Below, in pieces: positions 20,101 to 31,408 of a DNA stretch of 64,000 bases. The notes beneath the pieces were generated by a model. It ran no database searches. It was not told the origin of the DNA and saw nothing but the letters and a program-made list of their open reading frames with translations. The stretch comes from Xiphias gladius (taxonomy: Eukaryota > Chordata > Actinopteri > Istiophoriformes > Xiphiidae): contig NC_053413.1 of assembly GCF_016859285.1 (NCBI RefSeq), forward strand, positions 21,816,939 to 21,880,938. The letters run 5' to 3'. Position 1 is the first letter of the stretch. Every line of letters starts with the position of its first letter. The translations under genes and the position numbers were made by a program.

Positions 20101-23100
20101 TTTCAAAATAAATACAGTAATAAAATAGTTTGTTTTACCTTATAAGCTTTATGTGAAGAAAATTAAACTTAAATTAAAATATTTGACTAAACGTTTCTTA
20201 CTCTTGCTTTAAATGTAAATTACAAGTCATATCTGAGACACCACAGCTTGATTTTTGATATTGGGGGAGGGTGCATACTCTTACCATCTACTTGTGTTGT
20301 TTTGACTTAATTTACTGGGTTGACACATTTTAGCTCAGTGCTCTTGAGCGGACGTGCACAGCTAAAACGGCTGCTCTAATCAAATGCATAATTTTCAAAT
20401 TTCCTAAAAAATAAAACAAAATAACTCATTTAAATCTGGTGATGATTCAATATTGCTAAAATGAAGTCCAATGGGAAAGAATATACAATTGGACAGGATT
20501 TAAAGTTGCCATGAATGTTTTATATTAAAATGAGAACACATGAATACTTGTGTGGGAAAGGTGTCACTTGTAAACTGTAGAACCCAGAGAGAATTATCAA
20601 CCGACTTTGCAGTCTCCCTGAACTCTATGGAGCATTTTAGCGTTTTTATTTTTCTATTTTTTAAATCTCATTGTTTTGGCGGATCTGCTGCTCTGTTATC
20701 ATATCTGAGACACTACAGCTTGATTTTTGGTTGTGGGGGAAGGATGCATACTCTTACAATCTGCTGATGAAATTGAAAATGATAACGCCAGTAGATGGTA
20801 AAATGTTTTGGTTTTTTTAAGTTAAAAATTCAAATTTTTACTCATAAAATTAAGATTTTTCCAAATGAAACAGAAATTTTTGTTCCAAACTCTTTAACAC
20901 TACATCCGAAACTCTTTAACCCGTAACCCTTACTATATTTACTATTGTGTACCTGCCCTATTGCTGCTTCTGTCTGCTTTCTTGCATGTCGCTCCGTCCT
21001 TGAAGAGGGATCCTATCTCTGTTGCTCTTCCTGAGGTTTCTCCAATTTTTTCCTGTTGAAAGTTTTTTCTGTTGGAGTTTTTCCACACCCAAATCACGGG
21101 TGTCATGTGATGTTCAGATTCATAATACAGATAGATACTGTATTTGGGCTATAATACACAAATAAAATTGACAAGGAAAGGTGAGACAAATGAAAAAAAA
21201 GTGAGATGGGAAAAAAATAAAGCTCTTAAATTAAAATATTCACATATGAGAACCAACACAAGCCCCAGGGGCTCACAGGATCCAGATATTTTTTAAATTC
21301 TTGGAAAGTGGGTCAACGCAAGCACTCCGTAGCCATGACATGAGGTTGTATGCCTTTTGCTGCCTCTCAGACATTTTCTTATTTCCTCACAGAGCGTCAT
21401 CTACCATCACAAAGTGCCTCGTCGTCAAGCACCATGCGCTGAGGACAAAAAGTGGAGCTGCATGCAACAAACTACAGGTAAAAAAAAAGCTACCAAACAC
21501 CTAATATTTTGGTTTACAGCTGTATACTTAAAGCTAAGTTATGACGGTAGTTTTGTATGTAACATTTAAACTGCCTAAATTAAAACTTATCAAACAATAA
21601 AACAAAGCAAAATAAAATACACACTGTTATATTTATTTCCTTTCTATGTATGCATTTTTGATGTCATAATTAAATGCGGAACTTAGGTTAAAGTACAATT
21701 ATTTAGATTTTTTTTAATGTTAAATAAAGATAAAGGTGTAAAAACTCAAATCACCTCACATCTAATGCACAAATAGAGAACACTAATCACCAGCCAAAAT
21801 CATCATCATCATCATCATCATCTGTGTCACCTTACTAGAAAATAAAATGTTACTGTCCAGTGAAAAACCACGTATCTCCAAAATTTAATGATGTTTAATT
21901 TAAGAAAATTCTGCTACTTAAACATTACATGAGCAGTTTAAAAACCCTTTGGGCTGTCTGCACGTATACATTGTCACGAAGCAGAACAACAGGGATGTTG
22001 TTCTTTCTTTCTTGAGATTCTTACAATACATGAATGACATATCAAACCATTCTATGTTTGAATGTATCTTTTATCTATGTATAAATCTGTATGTTTAAGA
22101 AAAACAGGGAAATATAGCTGCAATACCAGAGGTTTGAAGTCTACTGCTACTGTACATTCATTCGTCTCGTACACCCTATAATAATCAGTGTCATACCTTG
22201 TATCTCCTGCTTTTCACTAACTAGGAAGAATAGCCTACATTTGAACGTTTTAGTCCATAAGTCTTTCAGCTTAAGGCGTCCATAAGTCCTCAACTCACAA
22301 AGGACCATTTAATCTATCATCCGAGGCTAAAACAAAAACAAAAAAACAACAGAAAAAAAAAGTGGTCTCTTCCAATTTTGGATTAAGAATATGCCTCCAA
22401 GGGGCACAGTAAATTACAGTCAGTTCAAAACTGACATGGTGCGTTGTTGCCTGTGCATCTGGCACACCGTGTGAGCAGATGTGATGAGCGCTTACATGTG
22501 CTGGCTTCGTTCCCTGCTATTCTGTCGCACTCAGACCCCATGGGACTCAGAGTGTGATGTGTGGTGGGAGGAGGCGATGAGAGACTCTCCGGAAGAGTGT
22601 GAACCCGAGTGGCTGGACGCCGAGGACCCGCTGTTTATCCTCTACACCAGCGGCTCCACTGGCAAACCCAAAGTAAGACGCAGCTGCAGGTGGAAACCGG
22701 TTTAGGAGCAGAAGCGCAGAGTCTGGCTTAAAAATAAATAAATAAAAAAATTCTCAGTGAAACCACAAATCACAGCATTTATTTTCTACTCTGATAAGCC
22801 TGTAATGATGTTAACCATGCTGGCTTTTACATAATCTGCTTTCTTTAGAGAGAATTAATGGCTTTCTAAAGCTAAGAGGCAAAACTACAATCCTAGAAAG
22901 TCATCTCTTCTCTGAAAGCCCCACAACTGCATTTGTGTTTTGTACATTAGTGTGAATTATATGTTGTCATTACACTAAACACTCCACTCAGAGCATCGAA
23001 TAATATAAAATTATGTCTGTCTTTTCCTCCCATGTCCCCTCCGCCGGCATTGAGAGGCCCCTTATTTTTTGCTGTCTGCTGTCTCTGTGTTGACCCATTA

Positions 23101-25837
23101 TCTCCTCATTCATGTCCCTATCTCTGCGTGCGGCACAGGGTGTTCTCCACACGGTCGCCGGGTATCTGCTCTACACATCGCTGACCTTCAAGTACGTTTT
23201 TGACCATCGCCATGACGACGTGTACTGGTGCACAGCCGACATCGGCTGGATCACGGGCCACTCCTACATCACCTACGGGCCCCTCGCAAACGGCGCCACG
23301 GGCGTGCTAGTGAGTCGGACAGAGACTTTGCTCCTTCGATGAAAAATCACCACAGTGCCATTAGAAGACACGTTTTAGCATAGAGGACCCCAATGGGAGC
23401 TGAAAACCAGACCATGGTGATGTTCCTCAATCTTCTGAGAGATACATGTGTGTGTGCGTGTTTGTTTTTCTTTCCAGTTTGAAGGTATTCCTGTCCACCC
23501 TCACGTCGGCCGGTTCTGGGAGATTATTGAGAAGTACAAAGTGACCAAGTTCTACACAGCCCCCACAGCCATCCGCCTGCTGATGAAGTACGGACGGGAG
23601 CCACTGCAGAAGTAAGAACCCGCATCTGCTGAGATCGAAGAAAGATCCTTCGATGTGTTTTCAGAGGTTTTTCCAAACGCTGCAGGAGGCGCCTGACTTC
23701 CAAAGCACAGCTTCTACTGAGAGGTGGCCCTGGTGTATTTTTGCATCTGGGTTTCCCAGCCTTTATATGGACGTTTTCCCCTTAGGTTTTCAAAGACCTC
23801 ACTTCTTATGTAACATTTTTGCTCGGCAGGGAAGAAACCACATTGCAAGAAAAAAAAAAAATGTGACGGAACCAGTGTGAACATGCGGTTTTTCACGCAT
23901 GTCAAATGGTGAATTACTTACTTGGAGTTACTTAGAATGGGGTTATCTGTCCAAAAAAAAAAAAAAAAGATGCCAGGAACCTCTGGTTTTTAGTTCGTCA
24001 ACATTCATTCACTCCCACATGACACCTGTAACTGAGAGGGAGAAACCGCCTGAACCTCATCTTACAAGCTGAGGTTCAGCGGAAATACAGGACATTAGCC
24101 CTTGACCGACTGTTTTCGAGAGCGAGTCTGAATTCACATCAGCTCGTCAGAAAAAACCACTGGAAAAAAACGTCTTGTCTTCCTTTACTCAGTTGGCTTC
24201 TTCTTATTCCGGCTGACAACCATTAACCGGACATTTCCCTTGCAGTTCTGACGGAGTTTTATTTCAGGAAATATGCTTACTCGCTTTTACCACAGAGAGT
24301 TAGATGAGCAGATTAATACCATTCTTATATCTGTATGATCAATATGAACCAGGAACCTGTTAGCAGCCAGTTAGCTTAGCATAAAAACCGGGAAAAGGGG
24401 GGAACAGCCTGACTGGCTGTACCCTGGAGTCTCCGACAAGACTCCGGGACAAAGAAGTGAATGTTCCCGGCAAAGACATAGTCTAAAACCACAACTGGTT
24501 GTTTATACACTTTGGGTTTTATTAATATTTCTTAAAAAAGACTTATATAGTGTCAATGAGTGGGCGTTAGAGATGCCGGTGGGTGGATTTTTGTGACCTC
24601 CAGATGGAGGTAGGCTGTTTCCCCCGTTTCCAGTCCTTATGCTACGCTAAGCTAAAAGCTAATGGCCTCGTGGTGGTAGTTGAATATTTACCGTAAAGTC
24701 ACGAGAGTGGTATCAGTTTTCAATTTCATATCTAACTCTCAGCAGGAAAGCAAATAAGCACATCAAATCAGTGACGGAAAAGATGTGAAGGACTGCTGGT
24801 AAATGTCAGATGTCGGAGGGAAAGAGTAAAACCATCTGCCTGGATGCGTCGGTTTGCACCGATGAAACGACTCCATTATCAGCACAACTAATAGGCCAGA
24901 TTAGCCAGACAGGCAGACATGGGAGAATATCTGGAATGTATTTAGTATCACAGATTTCACATTTATGATTATTTTATCCCATCAGTGTCGCTTAGATCAA
25001 GATCTATTTTTCCAGAGAAACCTGAGAACAAGAAACATTCAAAGCCAGACAACCACCGACAACCAGCATACGGAGACAACACAAACAGGGCCAGGAGACC
25101 AACAAGAGTCATAAAAAAAAAAAAATTTAAAAAAAAAATCAAGCTTTAAATTTCCAAGGGGGACAAAAGATTCTCTAAAAGGAGCATGGTATCTGCAACA
25201 AGTTCTGCCAAGGTTATTGGATTGTCTGCTGTAGTGAGATGTGAGCTAGTTTGGAAGTAGCGCTTTATAGATGAATATCACGAGATGATCTTTCCTCGTC
25301 AGTGATAAAGTCCAACCGGCTTTGTGATAAAGAGAGTAGTGATGAGTGCCAGATAAGGATGGAATATAAGGACATCTGAGATAAAAATTTTCTCACTCGT
25401 CTCTGTCAGGTACGACCTCTCCAGCCTGAGGATTGTGGGTACGGTGGGCGAGCCGATCAACCCAGAGGCGTGGCAGTGGTACCACGAGGCGGTCGGTCAG
25501 GGCAGATGTCCCGTGGTGGACACTTTCTGGCAGACAGAGACGGTAATGAACACACATTTCAGCTGGGAATATACATGGCCGGATCTATTTCCTGGGTTCG
25601 CCCGCCCAGAGCAAAAATGTATTGTTGGTCCCCTAATGACCTCCACCACACATGGCGGTGTCGTTACTTCCCCAGACGCCCAGAAACAAACGGAACCAGC
25701 GCTCCAGAGCTGAAATGACAGCAAAAAGTTTGATAATAAAAAATTCTGTTTATGGTTGATATTCTAAATCACTGGTGCAATTTTTTTGTAGCAAATTTGC
25801 GATTAATCAAATTATGTAGACAGAAATAGCTGTCTGC

Positions 25838-25882
<45 letters not shown>

Positions 25883-28800
25883 CACTCAGAATCTAGTTTT
25901 TCGTAAAACCAGTCATCAGTAACTATGATGTACTTTATTTCTCTGTAGGGAGGTCATGTTTTGACTCCTCTGCCTGCTGCCACGCCGCTGAAACCTGGCT
26001 CTGCTGTAAGTGAAAGCGTCTCTTTCGACACCGGCTACCTCACACTCTGATATTTCTGTGTAACTTTTAAACATTACCCGTATCTCCTCCAATGAGTCCT
26101 GCTGGTAAGGAAGGGGTTCACCTCTGTATGTGAGAATCTGTCAGTATTTTTAACTTAATTGGCTCAGGAGATGCAGCATTTTCTTCATGTAAATTGTTTC
26201 CGTTTTTTTTTTTTTTTTTTTTTTTGCCATTTCCATGAGAGCATTATGATTCAAGTTACGATCTGGAGCAAACGCTGCACTAAACCCACACCTCCGATTT
26301 CAGACCTTTCCTTTCTTCGGGGTTGAGCCGACCATCCTCAACGAACACGGAGAGGAACTGGAAGGTGAGGCTGAGGGTTATCTGGTAAGTTTCAATTCAA
26401 CTCAGTTCAGTGCAACTTTGTTTATAACTGCAATGGCAATTGTATGCAGCTGCTCAGCAGTTCAATACTAGTAAATGGGATTGCACTAGTAGTTTTAATA
26501 ATTCTTATCTGTTTTATTTGTTAATTTCACTTGTTCTATCTTGTTTTATTCTGGTGTATTTTATTTTATTTCAGTGTGTGTACTTTTATTGACATGATTT
26601 AGCTCCATAAAATGTCAGATTAATTGTCGTTCTGAATGGTTTTAATCATGATAAGCACTCTGAAGCACTGTAAAGCACTTTTTAACTTTGTGTAAAATGA
26701 GTTTATTATTAAGTGAATTTTTATATTTGGCAGCAGTAGCAGTAATACTTCTCTTGTGTTTGAGGTGTGTCACCTGTGTTTTGTTACAGGTATTCAGGAG
26801 GCCCTGGCCTGGAATAATGCGCACTTTGTACAGAAACCACGAGCGCTTTGAAAGCACCTACTTCAAGAAATTTCCGGGCTTTTATGTGACCGGTGATGGT
26901 AAGACACAAAAATTATATTTCATCTTTCACCCTTGCAATGGAGACCGGAAAACCTATTATCACTCAAATTATATATCAAAAATGTACATCTTGATCGCTC
27001 ATTAAAATACCACAGAGCCTCTTCAGGGGCAGAAAAAGATGCTGTAGGGACTCTTTTGGGGGTTATGCAACTTGTTTTCTCCTCTCTCAGGCTGCAGGCG
27101 GGATAAAGACGGCTATTACTGGATCACAGGAAGAATAGACGACATGCTGAATGTGTCAGGTACTGTACCGAGAGCTGTTACGGTCTAATAATGCTGCTGC
27201 TTCACAGAACCTTCAAAAAAGGTTGTTACAACACCAAACTGAGCTATTTTTATTTGATATCACAACAATAACTTAAGATATAACAAATCGCAGCCTTTTG
27301 AGAACACTGTTCATTTTTTTTTCTCCTGAAACCCGTTGTTGAATTATATATATTAAATTTTTATGGTTTATCACCAACGAAACTCATAACCTGGTGTGTT
27401 ATTGTTGTCCTTCAGGACACCTGATGAGCACAGCGGAGGTGGAGGCGGCCCTGACAGAGCACCCGGCCGTGGCGGAGGCTGCAGTAGTGAGCCGGCCTCA
27501 CAAGCTGAAGGGCGAGTGTCTTTACTGCTTTGTCACCCTCAAAGACAGCAGGGAATTTAACCACACACTGGCGGAGGAGCTCAAGAGGGCGGGTAAGGCT
27601 CGGACACAGAGGGTTTTTGTTTTTTTTTAAATGAGGGTTAGAGGAAAAATCAACTCAAAATGATGCAAATTTTGATTTGTCTTGTGCGATTTTATTGTTT
27701 TTGTGTGTTTATGGTTATCTTTTGTATAGAATCTGATTTTAAGATCCAAAATAAAATGTCAAATTAAATTTAAAGACTCTGTTGTGAAAGAAACAGCTAC
27801 GGGTGAAGTACCTTTAATTCCAGGGTTCGTTATGCAGCGTGACAGTAAATGTAGTTATTCTGACAAATAAATGGCCAAAAATAGATAATAAGACAAACTG
27901 GTCTAGTTCAAAAGTTAGAATGCCTTTATTATGATAGCCTCATGATTAAAAACATGACCACATCTACCTCAGTTTCAAACTATCACACAGACAAGTGGTT
28001 GCTTTAAGCACAAGCTTCAGTCACACAACAAATTCTTCATTAAACCTGTAACCAGTCAGTAAATACATTATACAATAATAGTAATTCATTAATTCTGTTT
28101 TCCATAAAATGAATGTAAATTGTGAAAAATGCCCCTTATAACGATCCTACAGAGTATGGTGACGGCTTCAGATGTCCTGTTTCTGAACAACAGGCCAAGA
28201 TCAAAAGACATTCAGTTTTCTATCAGGTGTGACTTAGAAAAGCATTAAATCCTCATATTTTTAAGTTAGAAGCAGCTAATATTTGACATTTGATTTACAA
28301 AATGACTTAAACTACCTTTTCATGATCAAAACAGTTGCAGATTAGTTTTCCGTCCATCGACTTGTCGACTAGTTGACTGATTGTTGCAGCTATATACGCT
28401 ACAGTGACATATTGTCAAGTAATGAAAATGAAACCATGCACAGTTTCTTGAAAAAGGAGATAACATGTAAAACAGTAGCCACCGAAAAAAAGCCAGAAAA
28501 AATAAAGTAAAATAAGACAGAAGTAAAGAAAAAGGAAGAAAATAAAGGAAACTAACATCAAAAAATTCAAAATTAAAGAAGCAGAGCTTCTTCCTAGACT
28601 TGCCATCTTGTACCAACATTCATGTATCACAGCAAAAGAAATGAAGTGTAGAAGAGGCAGAGGTGACATTATAATCAGTAGTTTGAATGAAAGCAACCAG
28701 CTCAGGCTTTTTGGGAGGTGAGTGAAGCCCACAATCGGAGTTTAATTTCAGCGCAGTCGAGCTGTACCCTGCACGGTATTGATTCCTTTTCTGTATCCTT

Positions 28801-29112
28801 TTATCAGTGAGAGAGAAAATCGGTCCAATCGCCACACCAGACTTCATTCAAAATGCCCCGGCACTCCCGAAAACTCGCTCAGGTAAACGGTTCAACACCT
28901 CTTGAAACCAGCGCCCGCTCCACCTCCTCCTCGTCCTCTCCCCTCCTCACCTGTCTCCTCTTCTCCCGACTCTCATCGATTTAGGAAAGATCATGAGGCG
29001 CATCCTCCGGCAGATCGCCCGCAACGAGCAGGACCTGGGCGACCTTTCGACCCTTGCCGACCCCAAGGTGGTCGAGGTGCTGTTCAACCAGAGATGTGAA
29101 GCCGCAGCCTGA
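12180..29112 (+). CDS. acss2l: Acetyl-CoA synthetase, ACSS2 type, complete, 18 coding exons (probable fish paralogue acss2l)
   Basis: It activates acetate to acetyl-CoA via acetyl-AMP and is expected in cytosol and nucleus, as no transit peptide is seen. Exons: 12180-12303, 12458-12653, 16178-16269, 16864-16967, 19377-19449, 19665-19740, 21393-21477, 22535-22672, 23139-23309, 23478-23611, 25410-25542, 25949-26005, 26304-26384, 26790-26898, 27091-27159, 27416-27592, 28808-28882, 28985-29112. All phases join to give 673 aa (human ACSS2 701). ANL-family motifs: P-loop [11 protein letters not shown] (from Tyr287), WQTETGG (from Trp438), YVTGD, the [10 protein letters not shown] hinge (from Tyr533) and catalytic PKTRSGK (Lys633, with Ser631 matching human AMPK site Ser659). 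A linker near residues 240-255 is shorter than in human. By eye the C-terminal half is roughly three-quarters identical to human, more than expected for ACSS1 but low for a strict ACSS2 orthologue. Plain acss2 is the alternative. Confidence 0.93.
14100..14142. repeat. (TA)n/(CA)n microsatellite
   Basis: A run of tata followed by a short cacaca run, in acss2l intron 2. Confidence 0.85.
14200..15400 (-). mobile_element. Degenerate LINE (non-LTR retrotransposon) remnant, RT region to C-terminus
   Basis: On the minus strand, 15372 to 15118 reads [13 protein letters not shown] and continues in a pattern matching the teleost LINE reverse-transcriptase N-part (EKAVFQQLNTFL type). Downstream, near 14990-14970, comes a remnant of the CGVPQGSILGP-type RT motif, and 14700-14560 matches the region after the YADD block. 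Frames are broken by many stops and indels. It lies antisense in acss2l intron 2 and is inactive. The clade is not resolved. Confidence 0.7.
17060..17112 (+). repeat. Short teleost interspersed repeat core
   Basis: The words tttagcagatgcttttgtcc and caaagcgacttacaat are a frequent teleost repeat core. It lies in acss2l intron 4. Boundaries are not clear. Confidence 0.55.
18905..19235. repeat. Minisatellite, period about 21-24 bp (acss2l intron 4)
   Basis: About 14 imperfect units of the type gttttgcatctctttgtggt. Many units are 21 bp, a multiple of three, which keeps several frames open and yields Lys/Thr-rich ORFs on the minus strand and Phe/Cys/Ser-rich ones on the plus strand. These ORFs are by-products of the repeat. 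Confidence 0.85.
20935..21180 (+). repeat. 3'-tail repeat of LINE/SINE type
   Basis: Contains a stretch like tgttgctcttcctgaggttt, then a pyrimidine-rich stretch and a final ttgggctataatac...aaataaaattgac. This is the common 3' tail of several teleost retroelements. It lies in acss2l intron 6, in sense orientation. Confidence 0.6.
24295..24740. mobile_element. Foldback (palindromic) MITE, copy 1, in acss2l intron 10
   Basis: The ends are inverted: gagagttagat at the left pairs with atctaactctc at the right. At the centre ggagtct (24426-24432) pairs with agactcc (24439-24445) around a 6-base loop. Internal words (gttagcttagcataaa and its partner atgctacgctaagctaa) are also inverted. The whole 446 bp can fold back as one hairpin. 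It resembles a very common teleost non-autonomous DNA element. Confidence 0.75.
25841..25880. repeat. (TA)n microsatellite
   Basis: About 20 TA units in acss2l intron 11. Confidence 0.9.
28168..28392. mobile_element. hAT-like MITE fragment in acss2l intron 16
   Basis: Contains a degenerate agcaaatcctcacatttgag-type block and ends tagttgactgattgttgcag, the typical end of a common teleost hAT-like MITE. Related fragments occur near 57440, 52630 and 60420-61330. Confidence 0.6.
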
Positions 29113-29323
29113 ATAAACACCTCCATCTCCCTCTCTTTCCCTCTTCTGACTGTGCGATGGTGCAGATGAAGACAATCACAAACTGCTGGTTCTGGATCAG
29201 CGTCTGGGTGTTTTGTGTGCACTCTGTGGGACTGAATGAAGAAATTGATTCTGGCAACAGTGAGATGTTTAAAATTGTTGTTTTATGTGGACAAAGAAAA
29301 TAGAAAAACAATTGAAGAGGTCA

Positions 29324-29329
29324 AATAAA
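29324..29329 (+). promoter_or_regulatory. acss2l: acss2l poly(A) signal
   Basis: AATAAA 212 bp after the stop codon. Cleavage is expected near 29345. A second candidate lies near 29604. Confidence 0.65.
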
Positions 29330-29345
29330 AGCAGTGGTGGATTTA

Positions 29346-30143
29346 CGTGGACGTACTGATATGGGGCTGTAGTTGGTTTGCGTTTGGGCCAAAATATCAG
29401 ACAAATTAGACACAGAATTAATATCTTTTATATTTTCTTAAAAATCTTGTAGTTTTGTGTTTCATATTGTTGCAGGAGGAAGTGAACCTTTTTTTTTTCC
29501 TTTTTTTTAAATCTTGAAATAATAAAGTCAGCTTTGCACATCTTATTTTTGACTGACGACTGATGTATATTTTCATTCCCTGACACATTTCTATGACCTG
29601 AAAATAAAGAGTTCAATTCGCTTTGTTGCTTTTTTTCCCCCCCCTTTTACCTTCGAGCAGAGCAGCAGTTTGACGCCCTCATGTGGCAAGACTCATCCTC
29701 TGCAGCTGCCATCTGATGGCATCACAGTTTGATGTAAAAGCTTTTTTTCCCCCCCCCACTCTCCTGCTACGGCTTTCTGCCTTTTGCTGTCTGACGATGC
29801 ACAGAGCACAAAGACACAGCTTTGATGATGTGATCAGTGCAGCGGGGAGCGGCGATTATGGGAGACAGAGGAGAAAAGCGGGTTGTTTTATCTTAAATGC
29901 ACTGGATTCTTTTGAAATTACAAGCGTCAGTGATCTTGAAAAAGAGGGGAAAAAAAAGGAACAATAATCTGTTTTTTAAAGAGATTACTTTGCAGCATGT
30001 TGTTACAAAAGTAGCTCAGAGGGACTGCGCTCTTATCTTGCTGTTAATGTTGGGTCATGTACAGTCAGTGGGCTTCCTTTGTTTGTGTCTACATCTCTCC
30101 CTCTCTCTCTCCTCTACACCACTCAATGTCCCATGCGTGCAGC

Positions 30144-30194
<51 letters not shown>

Positions 30195-30803
30195 GTGGGG
30201 AGAACGAGGAGCAAAAAGCCCAGACACACACACAGCCATGGGCAGTGTTACATCATCAACCCCAGCAGCAGAGGAGTGGTTACCATAACAACCTCTTTAA
30301 CCCCCCCCCCAACCGCCGTCCAACCCTCCATCTCCTCCTCCGTCGTCCTCTGGTCACAGCAGCAGTCTGCAGATGTTTTGTAACCTGCCAACGCTGACCG
30401 GGAAAATAAAAGTGTTTCAGCCACCAAATGTATTTGTATTAATGTTTCTGAGTTATTTTTCTTTTGCAGTCAACGCTTGTGAATTACTGCGTAATTTTAT
30501 ACATGTAGACCCCTAAAAGTTTTTAAAATAAAACCGATCTGAGAATGTAAAATCACTCCCCCCCACCACGTAGTCACATTTGCGACGTGTGCGCAAAAAA
30601 AAAAAAAAAAAAAAATCACTTGCTTTAACATTTATTTTATTATAGTAATGACGTAATACTGGATTAACTCTAGAAACTCCCAGTAGGTAGTTTTGATCTA
30701 GTGATCTGTGGTTATTTTGACCCGCTGGTAGACACTACAAGCTCCAAACTGTCACAAGTTTACTGCAAGTTGTATAAAGCAATGTGCACATGACAAAACA
30801 GCG
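29346..30803. other. Intergenic stretch right of acss2l
   Basis: No exon is recognised. It contains a (GT)n microsatellite (30147-30192), C-rich and A-rich runs and low-complexity ORFs produced by them. Confidence 0.6.
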
Positions 30804-31020
30804 ACAGTGGCATGAGTGGGTCAGCGAACCCGTCATGTATGAAACTGTCTCGAACATACAGTCAGAGCTTCATCTAGGTTGCAATTATGAACATACAAAA
30901 TTTACTTTGACTAATAACACACGAATCATTGTTCTCTTCCACACTCGGTGCATCACTCAAACATTCACAGTGTAGGTTGGAAGAGGTACGGGAACCCCTC
31001 TCGGCTAATGGCAAAGGGTA

Positions 31021-31290
31021 AACGGACTGCACTTTTATTGAGCTTTTTCTAGTCTTACCGACCACTCAAACCGCTTTACACTACTGCCACATTCACCCAT
31101 TCACACACACATCCATACAGTGCTTTCTACACACACATAGAAGCACTCACACGCCGATGACACATCGGGGTCAATTTGTGGTTCAGCATCTTGCCCAAGG
31201 ACACTTCGAAACGCGGACTGGAGGAGCCGGGGACCGAACCACCGATTGGTGGTGGACGACCCGCCCTACCTCCTGAGCTGCAGCCGCCCC
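31021..31290 (-). mobile_element. tRNA-headed SINE
   Basis: On the minus strand the head begins GGGGCGGCTGCAGCTCAGGA and holds a box A-like segment (31283-31261) and a box B-like GGTTCGGTCCCC (31240-31229). The body ends with tgtaaagcggtttgagtggt and aataaaagtgcag, as in a very frequent teleost repeat. It is nested in the Tc1-like element and abuts the 5S-like module at its 5' end. Confidence 0.75.
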
Positions 31291-31292
31291 TA

Positions 31293-31408
31293 CGCTTAAA
31301 GCACATGGTATTCCAGGGCGGTCTGCCATCCAAGTACCAACCAGGCCCTACTCTGCTTAGCTTGCAAGATCTGACGAGATCGGGCATATCCAGGTTGGTA
31401 CGCTATGC
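31293..31408 (-). pseudogene. 5S rRNA-like sequence (pseudogene or SINE head)
   Basis: The minus strand reads like a whole 5S rRNA: cccgatctcgtcagatc, then the box A region agctaagcagagtagggcc (31362-31344), box C tacttggatgg (31336-31326), and a 3' end aataccatgtgctttaagc. It is about 116 bp, near the 120 of 5S. Several changes, including a disturbed 5' stem and a substituted box A (AGAGTAGGG for AGGGTCGGG), suggest it is not a functional rRNA gene. The tRNA-like SINE head follows directly in the same orientation. Confidence 0.8.

Noticed and set aside
29897..30397. 166-aa plus-strand ORF
   Set aside because: It is carried by a (GT)n run and low-complexity flanks, with no splice or family support.
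31293..31408. Functional 5S rRNA gene
   Set aside because: It has substitutions in the 5' stem and internal box A, is a single copy inside a transposon, and has no visible T-run terminator at the 3' end.
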